A stretch of DNA of 64,000 bases, from positions 162,004 to 226,003 of the forward strand of contig NZ_VEWK01000009.1 of the NCBI RefSeq assembly GCF_006376675.1, in the 5' to 3' direction. The position numbers were made by a program, and so were the translations under genes. This DNA is from Brucella pecoris (GTDB taxonomy: Bacteria; Pseudomonadota; Alphaproteobacteria; Rhizobiales; Rhizobiaceae). Below the pieces are notes generated by a model. That model ran no database searches. It was not told where the DNA came from and saw only the letters and a program-made list of their open reading frames with translations. Shown one piece after another: positions 8,557-17,736 of this stretch; within the stretch, counting starts at the first letter, position 1, and each line of letters opens with the position of its first letter.

Positions 8557-9969
8557 ATGGAAAAAGCAGATATCGGAATGGTCGGCCTTGGCGTCATGGG
8601 CTCCAACCTGGCGCTGAACATAGCCGAGAAAGGCTATACGGTAGCCGTCTATGACCGTGATGAGCCTGTGCTGAAAGCCTTCGTTGAAAAGGCTGGCCCG
8701 CTGCGCGACAAGATCATCCCTTGCCCCACTTTCGAGGATCTGGCTGCCAATATCCGCAAGCCGCGTCCCATTATCTTTCTCATCAAGGCAGGCAGCCCCG
8801 TCGATACTGAGACCACCCGCCTTAAGGCTTATCTTGAGAAGGGCGATATCATGATCGATGCCGGTAATTCCGATTACCGCGATACGGTGCGCCGTCTGAA
8901 AGCGCTTGGCCCCAACGATCCGACCTTTGTCGGCATGGGTGTTTCCGGTGGTGCGGAAGGCGCACGCCATGGTCCGTCGATGATGGTTGGCGGTACCGAG
9001 GAAGCCTATGAGCGCATCGCGCCGATCCTGCTTGCCGCTGCCGCCAAGTACAAGGACGAGCCTTGCTGTGCACTGGTCGGTCCGGATGGCGCCGGTCATT
9101 TCGTCAAGACGATCCACAATGGCATCGAATATGCCGACATGCAGATGATCGCCGAAATCTACGGCATTCTGCGCGATGGGCTAGGACTTTCAGCCCCGGC
9201 CATCGGCGATGTGTTCGAGAAGTGGAACGAAGGCCCGCTCAATTCCTATCTGATCGAAATCACCGCCAAGGTGCTGAAGGCGACAGACCCGGAGACAGGC
9301 AAGGCGATGGTCGACATGATCCTCGACGAAGCCGGTCAGAAGGGCACGGGCCGCTGGGCGGCCATCGAGGCGCAGATGCTGGGCGTTCCGGCAACGGCCA
9401 TCGAAGCCGCAGTTGCTGCCCGGTCGCTGTCCTCGATGAAGGCCACGCGTGAACTTGCCGCGAAAGCCTATAAGCCAGGTTCGCGCAGCCTCGACATTTC
9501 CGATCAGGCAAAATTCCTCTCCGATCTGGAGCATGGCCTGCTGGCGGGCAAGATCGCCGCCTATGCCCAAGGCTTCGCGGTGATGGAAGCCGCCTCGCAG
9601 GAGCATGGTTGGAACATTCCGCTTGCCGAAACCGCCCGTATCTGGCGTGCAGGCTGCATCATTCGTTCGCAGCTTCTGGACGATATCGCCCATGCCTTCG
9701 AAGACAGTGAAAGCCGCAACCTGCTGCTCGCACCTGCTTTCGTGGAGCGCATGAGCAAGGCTTCCAAGGGCCTTCGCCAGATCGTCGCCAAGGCGGCGCT
9801 CGCTGGTCTGCCTCTGCCTGCACTCGGCTCAGCGCTCAGCTATTTCGACAGCTTCACGCAGCCGCTCGGCACGGCCAATCTCATTCAGGGCCAGCGCGAT
9901 TTCTTCGGTTCGCACGGCTTCAAGCGCATAGATAAGGATGGGGATTTCCACGGTCCCTGGGGCGAATAA
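8557..9969 (+). CDS. gnd: 6-phosphogluconate dehydrogenase, decarboxylating
   Basis: The 470-residue product from ATG 8557 has the standard length. It begins ADIGMVGLGVMGSNLALNIAEKGY (NADP-binding GxGxxG) and contains MGVSGGAEGARHGPSMMVGG, KTIHNGIEYADMQ with the catalytic Lys/Asn pair, and the C-terminal ANLIQGQRDFFGSHGF tail. It converts 6-phosphogluconate plus NADP to ribulose 5-phosphate, CO2 and NADPH in the oxidative pentose phosphate pathway. An in-frame extension upstream to 8440 lacks family features and is not favoured. The gene is monocistronic, followed by a strong terminator. Confidence 0.97.
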   Translation: MEKADIGMVGLGVMGSNLALNIAEKGYTVAVYDRDEPVLKAFVEKAGPLRDKIIPCPTFEDLAANIRKPRPIIFLIKAGSPVDTETTRLKAYLEKGDIMIDAGNSDYRDTVRRLKALGPNDPTFVGMGVSGGAEGARHGPSMMVGGTEEAYERIAPILLAAAAKYKDEPCCALVGPDGAGHFVKTIHNGIEYADMQMIAEIYGILRDGLGLSAPAIGDVFEKWNEGPLNSYLIEITAKVLKATDPETGKAMVDMILDEAGQKGTGRWAAIEAQMLGVPATAIEAAVAARSLSSMKATRELAAKAYKPGSRSLDISDQAKFLSDLEHGLLAGKIAAYAQGFAVMEAASQEHGWNIPLAETARIWRAGCIIRSQLLDDIAHAFEDSESRNLLLAPAFVERMSKASKGLRQIVAKAALAGLPLPALGSALSYFDSFTQPLGTANLIQGQRDFFGSHGFKRIDKDGDFHGPWGE

Positions 9970-9984
9970 AATTCGCTGTAATTG

Positions 9985-10012
9985 AAAAAGCCGCCCACTG
10001 GGCGGCTTTTTT
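9985..10012. terminator. Bidirectional rho-independent terminator
   Basis: A-rich tract, GCCGCCC stem, three-base loop ACT, GGGCGGC stem, then six T's. Because it has A's on one side and T's on the other, it can serve both gnd and the convergent ABC transporter operon ending at 10016. Confidence 0.93.
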
Positions 10013-10015
10013 ATT

Positions 10016-11077
10016 TTAATCCGCCAGTACGAGCAGATCATGCGAGGCGAAATGCACCGTCACCTTGTCGCCGCGTTGCGGCGGAGGCTGGGTCGGGTCG
10101 TTGAATGTATCGAACGATAGCCGGTTCTTGCCGAGTGTCACGCGTGTGCGAATGACGGAGCCGAGAAAATGTACATCATCGATGGTCGCATCCAGTGAGG
10201 TATCGTGGCTTTTGCGAGCTTCGAGGCTCACCGCTTCAGGGCGCAAGGCCAGTGTCAGCGCCTTGCCCTTCGGATGATGGTCGAGCTTTTCCTGCACGGT
10301 GATGGTGCGGCCGTCGAGATCGATGCTGTTCTTGCCCGGCTCGCTGACCGAGGCTTCCAGCATGTTGAGCGTGCCGACGAAGGATGCCACGAAGCGCGAG
10401 GCAGGGCGGTTATAGATGTCGAAGGGCGAGCCGATCTGGTCGGCACGGCCTTCATGCATGACCACGATGCGGTCGGAAATCGACAGCGCTTCTTCCTGAT
10501 CATGCGTGACGAAGACGGTCGTAATGCCGAGTTTTTGCTGGATGGCGCGGATTTCTTCGCGCAAGGATATGCGGATTTTCGCATCCAGCGCCGAAAGCGG
10601 CTCGTCGAGCAGAAGAACCTGCGGCTTGGTGGCCAGCGCGCGGGCAAGTGCGACGCGCTGCTGCTGGCCGCCAGACATCTGATAGGGATAACGATCCGCC
10701 AGATGATCGAGGCGGATGAGACCCAGCATCTCCTTCACCGTGGCATCGATTTCCGCCTTCGGCTTTCCGGCAACGCGCAGGCCGAACGAAACGTTCTGCG
10801 CCACCGTCATATTGGGAAAGAGTGCATAAGCCTGAAACACCATGCCGATATTGCGCTGGTTCGGCTTCAGATCGACCACATCCTTGCCGTTAATTTCGAT
10901 GGCGCCGCTGTCGGGTCCCTCGAAACCGGCGATCATGCGAAGAACGGTTGTCTTGCCGCAGCCCGAAGGGCCGAGGAAGGATACGAATTCGCCCTTTTCC
11001 ACGGCGAGATTGAAATCGTGGACGACGGTATTGGCGCCGAAGCTCTTTTTCAGGTGCTTGATATTGAGAAAAGCCAT
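10016..11077 (-). CDS. ABC importer ATP-binding protein (PotA/FbpC-like)
   Basis: The 353-residue protein shows Walker A GPSGCGKTT near residue 36, a Q-loop, the signature MSGGQQQRVALARAL, Walker B VLLLDEPLSALD and the switch His in FVTHDQEEAL. A C-terminal TOBE-like extension (residues about 240-350, with LALRPEAVSL) places it with polyamine/ferric-ion type importers. It powers uptake through the two permeases encoded upstream. It is the last gene of the operon. The substrate cannot be settled: iron, polyamine and phosphonate importers all look like this. Confidence 0.93.
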   Translation of the reverse strand: MAFLNIKHLKKSFGANTVVHDFNLAVEKGEFVSFLGPSGCGKTTVLRMIAGFEGPDSGAIEINGKDVVDLKPNQRNIGMVFQAYALFPNMTVAQNVSFGLRVAGKPKAEIDATVKEMLGLIRLDHLADRYPYQMSGGQQQRVALARALATKPQVLLLDEPLSALDAKIRISLREEIRAIQQKLGITTVFVTHDQEEALSISDRIVVMHEGRADQIGSPFDIYNRPASRFVASFVGTLNMLEASVSEPGKNSIDLDGRTITVQEKLDHHPKGKALTLALRPEAVSLEARKSHDTSLDATIDDVHFLGSVIRTRVTLGKNRLSFDTFNDPTQPPPQRGDKVTVHFASHDLLVLAD

Positions 11078-11082
11078 GAATG

Positions 11083-11886
11083 TTACCCGGCGGTTGTCTT
11101 GAATTTATTGAGGCGCGAGACGAGCTGCAGCATGATGATGCTGAGCCACGTGATGCCGAACGAAATGATCGCCAGCGCCGACGGTTCGTAGGCGCGGTTT
11201 GCGCCGACGAGCTGCAGGTAGGGACCGAAGGCCGGACGGTTCAAAAGCGAGGCCAGCGTGAATTCGCCGATGACGATGGCGAATGTGATGAAGGCACCGC
11301 TCATCACGCCGGAGATCACGTTTGGAAAAATCACCTTGAACATGATGCGGCCCCAGCCCGCGCCGAGGCTTTGGGCTGCTTCCGTCAGCGTATTGACGTC
11401 GATGGTGCGCATCGCCGTATCGACGGCGCGATACATATAAGGCAGCGAGAGGGTCATGTAGCCGAACATCAAAAGCAGGTCGGTCGCGCGCGTGGATGCC
11501 GTAAATGGCAGCCACGACGACGAGTTGTAGATGCGTAAGTAACCGAACACGATGACGATGGCCGGAATGACCAGTGGCATCAGTGTGATGAATTCCATCA
11601 CCGGGCGCAATTGCGGCAGGCGCAGGCGCACCCAATAGGCCGTCGGCACCACCAGCAGCACACCGAAAACAATGGTCAGCAGGCCAAGCAGGATCGAATA
11701 GCCGAAGGTCGCCTGGAAATTCGGATCTGCGAACACGACCCGATAGGCATCGAAGGAATATTCGCCACGCCGCATGCGCAGCGAGAATTCGAATGTGCCG
11801 ATCAGCGGGACGAGGAAGTAGATTGCGCCGATCAGGAAGGCGATCCAGGCGCCGATCTTCTGGGCGTTGAAGCCTTTCTTTTTCAT
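11083..11886 (-). CDS. ABC importer permease (second)
   Basis: Inner-membrane permease of about 267 residues from ATG 11886, which overlaps the stop of the preceding permease (ATGA); a longer reading to 11919 would overlap further. It has about six hydrophobic segments and the binding-protein-dependent transport motif EAAQSLGAGWGRIMFKVIFPN (EAA loop), the contact site for the ATPase. It pairs with the other permease to form the channel. Confidence 0.92.
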   Translation of the reverse strand: MKKKGFNAQKIGAWIAFLIGAIYFLVPLIGTFEFSLRMRRGEYSFDAYRVVFADPNFQATFGYSILLGLLTIVFGVLLVVPTAYWVRLRLPQLRPVMEFITLMPLVIPAIVIVFGYLRIYNSSSWLPFTASTRATDLLLMFGYMTLSLPYMYRAVDTAMRTIDVNTLTEAAQSLGAGWGRIMFKVIFPNVISGVMSGAFITFAIVIGEFTLASLLNRPAFGPYLQLVGANRAYEPSALAIISFGITWLSIIMLQLVSRLNKFKTTAG

Positions 11887-12773
11887 CGCTGCCACCTCTC
11901 GGCGCGCATGCGCAGCCATATATAGATGAGGTTGGAAACACCCGTAATGACGATCATGCCAAGTGCCAGCGCATAGCCGAGGTTCTGATTATGCAGAACG
12001 TCGCCGCGAATCTGCGCATAAAGCAGGATCGGCACGATGTTGAGCGAGGAGCCCGTCAATGCGTAGGCGGTCGCAATGGCGCCGAAGGCATTGGCGAACA
12101 GCAGAAGCGTCGTGCCAAGCAGACTTGGCCACAGGATCGGAAAGGCAACCATGCGCCAATATTGCGTGGTGGTCGCACCCAGAATGGATGAGGCTTCGCG
12201 CCATTCTTTCTTCAGGCCGTCGAGCGCTGGCGTCAGGATCAACACCATCAGCGGTATCTGAAAGAAGAGGTAGGTCAGCGTCAGGCCGAAGAAGGAAAGC
12301 AGGTTGAAGCCTGTCGAATAGAGGTTGAAGCCGAACCATTCCCTGAGCAGGATCGTCACAAAGCCGGTCCGCCCGAGCGTCGCCAGAAAAGCGAAGGCAA
12401 GCGGCACACCCGCAAAGTTCGATGCCACGCCGGAAAAGGTCAGGACCGTCGGACGCAGCCATGATGGCAGGTTGCCGAGAACCACCGCCCAGGCGAGAAA
12501 GAACCCGATAATCGCGCCGCCAATGGCCGATGCGAGGCTGACTTTGATCGATACCCAGTAGGCGCTCATGATCTGCGGCTGGAACAGATCGTGGATGTTC
12601 TGAAGCGTAAAGTTTCCGGCAGGGTCCTGAAAGGCACCGATGATGAGATACATCGTTGGCCAGATCAGAAACAAAATGGCGAAGATGAAAAACGGTGTCA
12701 CGCCAAGCCAGGACAACGGAAGCTGGCGCTTGCGCACTCCGCTGGGGGCTGTTGTTTCGGCTACTGCACTCAT
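11883..12773 (-). CDS. ABC importer permease (first)
   Basis: The 296-residue protein has six or so membrane segments and an EAA-like loop (KKEWREASSILGATTTQYWRM, with the conserved Gly). The N-terminus ends in RKRQLPLSWLGVTPFFIFAILF, the first helix. With the second permease it forms a heterodimeric channel of the polyamine/ferric type. It sits downstream of the binding-protein gene but is separated from it by 339 bp containing a repeat, so expression of the two parts may differ. Confidence 0.92.
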   Translation of the reverse strand: MSAVAETTAPSGVRKRQLPLSWLGVTPFFIFAILFLIWPTMYLIIGAFQDPAGNFTLQNIHDLFQPQIMSAYWVSIKVSLASAIGGAIIGFFLAWAVVLGNLPSWLRPTVLTFSGVASNFAGVPLAFAFLATLGRTGFVTILLREWFGFNLYSTGFNLLSFFGLTLTYLFFQIPLMVLILTPALDGLKKEWREASSILGATTTQYWRMVAFPILWPSLLGTTLLLFANAFGAIATAYALTGSSLNIVPILLYAQIRGDVLHNQNLGYALALGMIVITGVSNLIYIWLRMRAERWQR

Positions 12774-13112
12774 GCGCTCTTTCTTTAGACCGGTTCCCGC
12801 CAGAACGGAACTGACAGAACCGTTCCGACTTTTTGTTTTTATTTTTTGCGATCAGCAGGGCTGCCATTCGCCCCTGCCGGAAATAGCTAGAGCATTTCCT
12901 GTTTTGATTGAATCATTGAAAATGCTCTATCCATTTGTTTTTACCCGCATCTTTTCCGAAAATCGCTTCGCACTTTTCGGGATGCGCATCCTGTTTGCCA
13001 AAGAGCGTGTCGCTGTTTGGAAAAGAGGACCGGCGACACAGATGAAAGCCGCTTTGATATCGCGCCGACCGTGTAAGGCCGACGCGATATGTGTTCGATG
13101 CGACAGGCGCGC
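12774..13112. other. 339-bp intergenic region within the ABC importer operon
   Basis: No plausible gene is seen. The stretch holds a TAGAGC-type palindrome (12888-12929) followed by a segment rich in TTTTCCGAAAATCGCTTCGCA-like sequence that is typical of Rhizobiales intergenic mosaic repeats. It separates the binding-protein gene from the permease genes and could end part of the transcripts, giving more binding protein than permease. Confidence 0.6.
12888..12929. repeat. TAGAGC-type dispersed palindrome
   Basis: Arms TAGAGCATTT and AAATGCTCTA are perfect complements around a 22-base centre. The terminal TAGAGC/GCTCTA matches palindromes at 14582, 16344 and 54331. Confidence 0.75.
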
Positions 13113-14216
13113 TTACTGTACGTTCGCGCCCACGACGCTATCCCATTCCTTGGTGATCGAGGTCTGTGCGGCCTCGATCTGTTCCAGCGTCGGGAAGATC
13201 GCCTTTTCATAGGCTGCTGCCGGTGGCAGCTTGTCCAGCAGTTCCTGCGGGATCTTGCCAGCCTTCGCCATCGCGTTGAAGCGGATCGGGTGGCAGTAGC
13301 CCTTCAGATAGCCGAGCTGGCCTTCATCCGAATAGATGTGTTCCATCCACAGCTTCGCAGCGTTCGGATGCGGTGCGTAGGCGCTGATCGCCTGAACATA
13401 CACGCCAGCGATAACGCCGGACTTCGGAATGACGGTTTCGATTTCCGGGTTGCCCTTGAGCGTGTCGCGGTCAGCGAGCGCATTGTAGTCCCAGCGGATG
13501 ACGATCGGGGTCGAGCCCTGTGCCAGCGAAGCAGCCTTGCCGATGACCGGAACGAAATTGCCGTTGGCATTCAGTTCCTTGTAGAATTCAAGGCCCTTCT
13601 TGCCTGCGGCTTCGCCCGGTTCCGCACCACGGGCAATACCGGCGGCATGAACGCCGAGGATAGCCTGTGCCGAAACGCGCGGGTCACCTGCAAGCGCAAC
13701 GGAGTTTGCGTAGTCGCTCTTCAGAAGGTCTTCCCAATCCTGCGGGATGTCCTTGACGATGTCCTTGTTCACTTCGAATGCGAGGACGCCGTAATAATCG
13801 CCGTACCAGTAGCCTTCGGCATCCTTGGCGCTGTCTGGAATTTCGTCCCAGGTCGCAACCTTGTATGGCTGGATGAGGCCGTCCTTCTTGGCTGATGCGC
13901 CGAAGGCAAAGCCGACGTCGATGACGTCAGGAGCCTGCGGGCCCTTGTTGTCCTTGTTTGCCTTGATGGCTTCGATTTCATCGCCCGAACCGGCGTCCGG
14001 GTTCAGTTCGTTGACCTTGAGGCCGTATTTGTCCTTGAAGCTCTGGATGACTTCGCCATAGCCGCACCAGTCATGCGGGAGCGCGATTGTCGTCAGTTCG
14101 CCTTCTGCCTTGGCAGCGGCGATCAGTTCGGCTGACGGTTCAGCAGCGGCGATGGAAACCCCGGCAACGGCGATTGCCGTCGAAAGCGACAGCAGACGCG
14201 CTGTGTAAGCAAGCAT
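13113..14216 (-). CDS. Periplasmic substrate-binding protein of ABC importer
   Basis: The 367-residue protein starts with a Sec signal (LLSLSTAIAVAGVSIAAAEP, cleavage likely after AAA). The mature part reads LIAAAKAEGELTTIALPHDW, the usual opening of cluster-D type binding proteins for ferric ions, polyamines or phosphonates. GSTPIVIRWDYNALADRD and AAKLWMEHIYSDEGQLGYLKG are typical lobe-hinge and C-terminal pieces. It would capture a small anionic, chelated or polyamine solute in the periplasm and deliver it to the permeases encoded downstream. Substrate not determined. Confidence 0.9.
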   Translation of the reverse strand: MLAYTARLLSLSTAIAVAGVSIAAAEPSAELIAAAKAEGELTTIALPHDWCGYGEVIQSFKDKYGLKVNELNPDAGSGDEIEAIKANKDNKGPQAPDVIDVGFAFGASAKKDGLIQPYKVATWDEIPDSAKDAEGYWYGDYYGVLAFEVNKDIVKDIPQDWEDLLKSDYANSVALAGDPRVSAQAILGVHAAGIARGAEPGEAAGKKGLEFYKELNANGNFVPVIGKAASLAQGSTPIVIRWDYNALADRDTLKGNPEIETVIPKSGVIAGVYVQAISAYAPHPNAAKLWMEHIYSDEGQLGYLKGYCHPIRFNAMAKAGKIPQELLDKLPPAAAYEKAIFPTLEQIEAAQTSITKEWDSVVGANVQ

Positions 14217-14627
14217 TTTTTGACTCCCCTGTTTAAGGTCCGGCGAACGCCCCCGGTCGATTCCGGTGCTCGCGCATTCCCGATACCCGCCCTACATGAC
14301 GGTTGGATGACAGTTTATGGTTTGTCACAAACTGCCAGCGGCGGAAAGTGAAACACGTTTTCAGGGACTTAGCAATTCATCCGTTAGCGGGAGTAGCATT
14401 TTTATGACAAGAAATGTGACAGTGAATTCGTCACTGTCATAATTCTGCGAGAGGCTTTTCCCTGCGCGACAACGGTTTGTCCCAGCGCGGCATCAATGTC
14501 GGATATGGGGGGTAAACGAAAATTTCCGAAAGACGGGCGAACCCTTGCGGGTTTCGAATGAAACTATGACAGGGGCGAACCAGAGCGCGTCCGAAAGGTG
14601 TGAAATGCCTTTCGGACGAAACGCGCT
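14217..14627. other. 411-bp intergenic/promoter region with repeated TGACA elements
   Basis: No gene is seen. It contains the binding-protein promoter on its left side (reading leftward), a perfect inverted repeat at 14417-14439, several further TGACA/TGTCA words (for example near 14311 and 14404), and a strong palindrome at 14582-14629 that overlaps the end of the efflux gene. Confidence 0.6.
14417..14439. promoter_or_regulatory. Inverted repeat, possible operator of the ABC importer operon
   Basis: TGACAGTGA and TCACTGTCA are exact complements separated by ATTCG. The site lies about 200 bp upstream of the binding-protein start and looks like a dimeric regulator site. No regulator gene lies next to it. 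Confidence 0.5.
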
Positions 14628-14629
14628 CT
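14582..14629. repeat. AGAGCGCGT-type palindrome at end of the efflux gene
   Basis: Two nested perfect arms: AGAGCGCGT/ACGCGCTCT outside and CCGAAAGG/CCTTTCGG inside. It overlaps the stop codon of the MFS gene by two bases, belongs to the same TAGAGC...GCTCTA family as 12888, 16344 and 54331, and could fold as a transcript end. Confidence 0.75.
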
Positions 14630-16205
14630 AATGTCCCCCACCGCCACCGGCAACCTGTTTTGGTTTGCGCAGCATGATGGCGCAGACGGCGAGCGAACAG
14701 AACATCATCGTAAGGATGAAGAACACGTCGATGAAGGACAAAAGGGTCGCTTGCTGGCGCACCATGCCGGAAAGCTTGGAAATGGCGATTGTCGCCCCAT
14801 CCATGCCAGCCGCGTTGTACTTGGCCGTCAGGTTGGCGATCATCTTCTCAGCTTCGGCATTGCCCCAGCGAACGTGCTCGGCCAGACGCTCATAATGCAT
14901 GTCGCCACGGCGGGTCAGGATCGTGTTGATCACAGCAAGGCCGACGGCGCCGCCCAGATTACGCGTCAGATTGAATAGGCCAGATGCGTTTTTCAGCAAG
15001 GCAGGCGGCAGCGTGCCGAGCGCCAGATTGTTGATCGGCACCATGCACAGCATCAGCGAACAGCCGCGCAGTATCTGCGGCAGTAACAATTCGTAGAAAT
15101 CCCAGTCGGCAGTGAGGCCGGTCACCATCCAGGTGCCTGCCGCGAAACCGAGAAAACCGATCATCATCATCAGGCGCGGGTCCATCCTGTTGGACAGGAA
15201 GCCCGCGAGCGGCGCGGTGAAGAACATGGCAAGGCCGCTGACGAAGAGCGCTTCGCCGATCATGAGGGCGTCATAGCCGCGAACGCTGCTCAGATAGAGC
15301 GGATAGAGATAGGTGAGGCCATAGAGGCCGACACCCATCACGAAGGAGAACAGCGAGCCGAATGCGAAATTGACGTTCTTGAAGGCGCGCAAATCCACGA
15401 TGGGCTCTTCTGCCGTAAAGGCTCTGAAGAAGAAGAGAATACCGCCAACCGTCATGATGATCGTCAGGATGAAGATCGCATTGTCCTGCAGCCAGTCATT
15501 GCGCGGTCCTTCTTCCAGAACATACTCCATCGAGCCGAGGAATGCTGCCATACCCGCAAGCCCCCACCAGTCGAACTTGCTCAAAAGCGAGCTGTCGCCC
15601 TCGTCGAAGTCGATGAGGTTCCATGCGGCGATGGTGACGAGAATGCCAGGGCCGACATTGACCAGAAACAGCCAGTGCCAGGAGAAGGCGTGGCTGAGAT
15701 AGCCGCCGACCGTGGGGCCGATGGTCGGCGCAAGCGTTGCCACGAGGCCGATCATCGGCGAGACGATCGAACGCTTTGAAGGCGGGAAGATGGTGAATGC
15801 GGCTGCGAAAACGCTGGGGATCATGCCGCCGCCGATAAAGCCCTGAATGGCGCGGTAGACGATCATCTGCTCGATGTTGGTCGCCGTCGCGCAGAGCACG
15901 CTGGCAAGGGTAAAGCCCGCAGCCGAAATGGTGAAGAGAACGCGCGTCGACAACAGGCGCCCAAGGAAACCCGATAGCGGAATCATGATGACTTCCGCGA
16001 TCAGATACGACGTCTGGACCCAGGAGATTTCGTCAGAACTGGCGCTCAGACCGGCCTGGATTTCAGCAAGCGACGCCGAGACGATCTGAATGTCCAGGAT
16101 TGCCATGAACATGCCAAACACCATGGCCAGAAAGGCGAATGCCTTCTTGGGGTCGATGCGGTCGTCTGCCGGGACCATTGGCCCCATTGTCGTGTCTGCA
16201 GCCAT
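14628..16205 (-). CDS. emrB: MFS drug efflux transporter, DHA2/EmrB type
   Basis: From ATG 16205 (CGGAG upstream) the protein has about 525 residues; an in-frame start at 16265 would add 20. It shows some 14 membrane helices and motif-A-like PLSGFLGRLLSTR, with FMAILDIQIVSASLAEIQAGL (the D-1 motif of 14-helix antiporters) and GFIGGGMIPSVFAAAFT. The family exports hydrophobic drugs in exchange for protons and works with an EmrA adaptor and an outer-membrane channel. The EmrA-type gene lies just upstream on the same strand, separated by a palindrome. Confidence 0.93.
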   Translation of the reverse strand: MAADTTMGPMVPADDRIDPKKAFAFLAMVFGMFMAILDIQIVSASLAEIQAGLSASSDEISWVQTSYLIAEVIMIPLSGFLGRLLSTRVLFTISAAGFTLASVLCATATNIEQMIVYRAIQGFIGGGMIPSVFAAAFTIFPPSKRSIVSPMIGLVATLAPTIGPTVGGYLSHAFSWHWLFLVNVGPGILVTIAAWNLIDFDEGDSSLLSKFDWWGLAGMAAFLGSMEYVLEEGPRNDWLQDNAIFILTIIMTVGGILFFFRAFTAEEPIVDLRAFKNVNFAFGSLFSFVMGVGLYGLTYLYPLYLSSVRGYDALMIGEALFVSGLAMFFTAPLAGFLSNRMDPRLMMMIGFLGFAAGTWMVTGLTADWDFYELLLPQILRGCSLMLCMVPINNLALGTLPPALLKNASGLFNLTRNLGGAVGLAVINTILTRRGDMHYERLAEHVRWGNAEAEKMIANLTAKYNAAGMDGATIAISKLSGMVRQQATLLSFIDVFFILTMMFCSLAVCAIMLRKPKQVAGGGGGH

Positions 16206-16343
16206 GACGGCGCACTCCGGAATGGAAGAAAGGGGCGGTGCGAAGCCGTTTTGCCGCGCCGCCATCTGTTATTTCAGTTAGGGCATTTCCGAGCCAAAAG
16301 TGCAAAGCGGCTTAGCGTCGGATAATGCGTAGAAACAAAGAGA

Positions 16344-16384
16344 TAGAGCGGTTCTACAATTCCGTTTCAACTGGAACCGCTCTA
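16344..16384. repeat. TAGAGCGG-type palindrome between emrA and emrB
   Basis: Arms TAGAGCGGTTC and GAACCGCTCTA are perfect complements. It lies within the operon between the adaptor and transporter genes, where it may stabilise or trim the transcript. Confidence 0.75.
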
Positions 16385-16399
16385 ATCTGCCGAACTTGA

Positions 16400-17650
16400 T
16401 CAGTTCGTTTTGTCTTCAGGTGCCGTGCGCGTATCGATATCGACCACGACACTCAGGCCTGCGCGGATCTTGCCGGATTCCAGCGCCTCCTTCGGGATCA
16501 TGATACGCACGGGAACGCGCTGCACGATCTTGGTGAAGTTGCCGGTCGCATTTTCCGGCGGCAGCAGCGAGAACACTGCTCCCGAAGCTGGTGCGATGGA
16601 CGCGACCTTGCCGTCGAACTTCGTGCCGTCGATTGCGTCGACATAGATATGCGCGGTTTCGCCGGTCTTGATCTTTGCGAGCTGTGTTTCCTTGAAGTTC
16701 GCATCGATATAAAGCTCATTGACGGGGACGAGTGCCGCAATCTTCTGGCCCGGTGAAACGAGATCACCCTTCTTACCGGCAAGATTACCGATCACACCGT
16801 CGAACGGTGCGCGCAGCGCCGTGAAGGAAAGATCGCGCGCTGCCTTGTCGCGGGCAAGTTCCAGCGATTTCATCGTGCTTTCGGCTTCGCTATACTGGGC
16901 ATTGAGCACTTCGATATTGGCCTTGGCGGAAGCGATCTGTGCGTCCGTTCCTGCGAGCTTGGCGCGAGCCTGGTCGAGCGAGGACTGGGCCGTGTCGAGA
17001 TCTGCCTGCGCGACGAAACGTGTTGCGTGAAGCTTCTGCACGCGTGCAATCGTGTTCTGTGCGTTGGTCAGAACAGCCGTTGCGGCCTGCTTGTCGGCGT
17101 TTGCCTGCAGGAGCAGCGCCTGCGCGGCATCGGTTTCCGCCTTGATGCGGACGAGCGTCTGCTGCTGGGTTGCGAGCTTGGCTTCGGTTTCGTCGAGCGC
17201 AATCTGGTAGTCGCCCGCATCAAGCTGGAAGATCACATCGCCAGCCTTCACCTGCTGATTGGCCGCCACCGGGATGTTTTCGATGTAGCCGGTAACCTTC
17301 GGTGCGATGGACGCGATGTCGCCTTGTACATAGGCGTCATCGGTCGAAACCATGAAACGTCCGACCGTCCACCAGTTGTAGCCGAACCAGAGGCCGCCAG
17401 CGACCGCGACCGCCAGAATGCCGGGGAGAAGGACGCGTTTGCCAAAGCCCTTCTTCTTGCCGCCCTTGGCGGTTTCATTGGGGGTGGTTTCCTGCGGGCT
17501 CGGCGTAGTATGGGGCTGCGATCTTTCGTTCACAGGCGCCTCACTTGTCGCCGGCTGGGTTGCCGAGGCGAAGTTCTTGGCGTTGGGGAACGGATGAATA
17601 TCGGCCTTATCAACGGACTTCGGGGCGGACATAGGGGAAACTTTCTGCAC
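16400..17650 (-). CDS. emrA: EmrA/HlyD-type membrane fusion protein
   Basis: The 416-residue protein has a cytoplasmic N-terminus, one membrane helix (RVLLPGILAVAVAGGLWFGY, about residues 71-90), a biotinyl-lipoyl-like DDAYVQGDIASIAPKVTGYI region, a long alpha-helical hairpin (residues about 150-270) and a second lipoyl half with APFDGVIGNLAG. It bridges the inner-membrane EmrB pump to an outer-membrane channel not encoded here. The annotated start is GTG 17650; ATG 17632 is also possible. It diverges from a TetR gene across a region with two palindromic operators. Confidence 0.92.
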   Translation of the reverse strand: MQKVSPMSAPKSVDKADIHPFPNAKNFASATQPATSEAPVNERSQPHTTPSPQETTPNETAKGGKKKGFGKRVLLPGILAVAVAGGLWFGYNWWTVGRFMVSTDDAYVQGDIASIAPKVTGYIENIPVAANQQVKAGDVIFQLDAGDYQIALDETEAKLATQQQTLVRIKAETDAAQALLLQANADKQAATAVLTNAQNTIARVQKLHATRFVAQADLDTAQSSLDQARAKLAGTDAQIASAKANIEVLNAQYSEAESTMKSLELARDKAARDLSFTALRAPFDGVIGNLAGKKGDLVSPGQKIAALVPVNELYIDANFKETQLAKIKTGETAHIYVDAIDGTKFDGKVASIAPASGAVFSLLPPENATGNFTKIVQRVPVRIMIPKEALESGKIRAGLSVVVDIDTRTAPEDKTN

Positions 17651-17660
17651 ATCCTTCGGA

Positions 17661-17678
17661 TTGAACCGCTCGGTTCGA
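17661..17678. promoter_or_regulatory. TetR-type operator 1 of emrAB/emrR
   Basis: TTGAACCGCTCGGTTCGA, with GAACCG/CGGTTC arms. It differs from the second site at 17719 in two of 18 positions. Two near-identical palindromes between a TetR gene and the efflux pair fit autoregulation and repression of the pump. Confidence 0.8.
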
Positions 17679-17680
17679 TG

Positions 17681-17709
17681 TTGACATAAATCAATAAGAT
17701 GCGCATATC
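17681..17709 (+). promoter_or_regulatory. Candidate sigma-70 promoter of the TetR gene
   Basis: TTGACA at 17681-17686, 17-base spacer, then CATATC. It lies exactly between the two operators, so regulator binding would occlude it. Confidence 0.5.
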
Positions 17710-17718
17710 AAGAGGGTA

Positions 17719-17736
17719 TCGAACCGCTTGGTTCGA
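17719..17736. promoter_or_regulatory. TetR-type operator 2 of emrAB/emrR
   Basis: TCGAACCGCTTGGTTCGA, a palindrome with perfect 7-bp arms TCGAACC/GGTTCGA. It is 58 bp from the first site (centre to centre) and about 20 bp before the TetR start. Confidence 0.8.
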
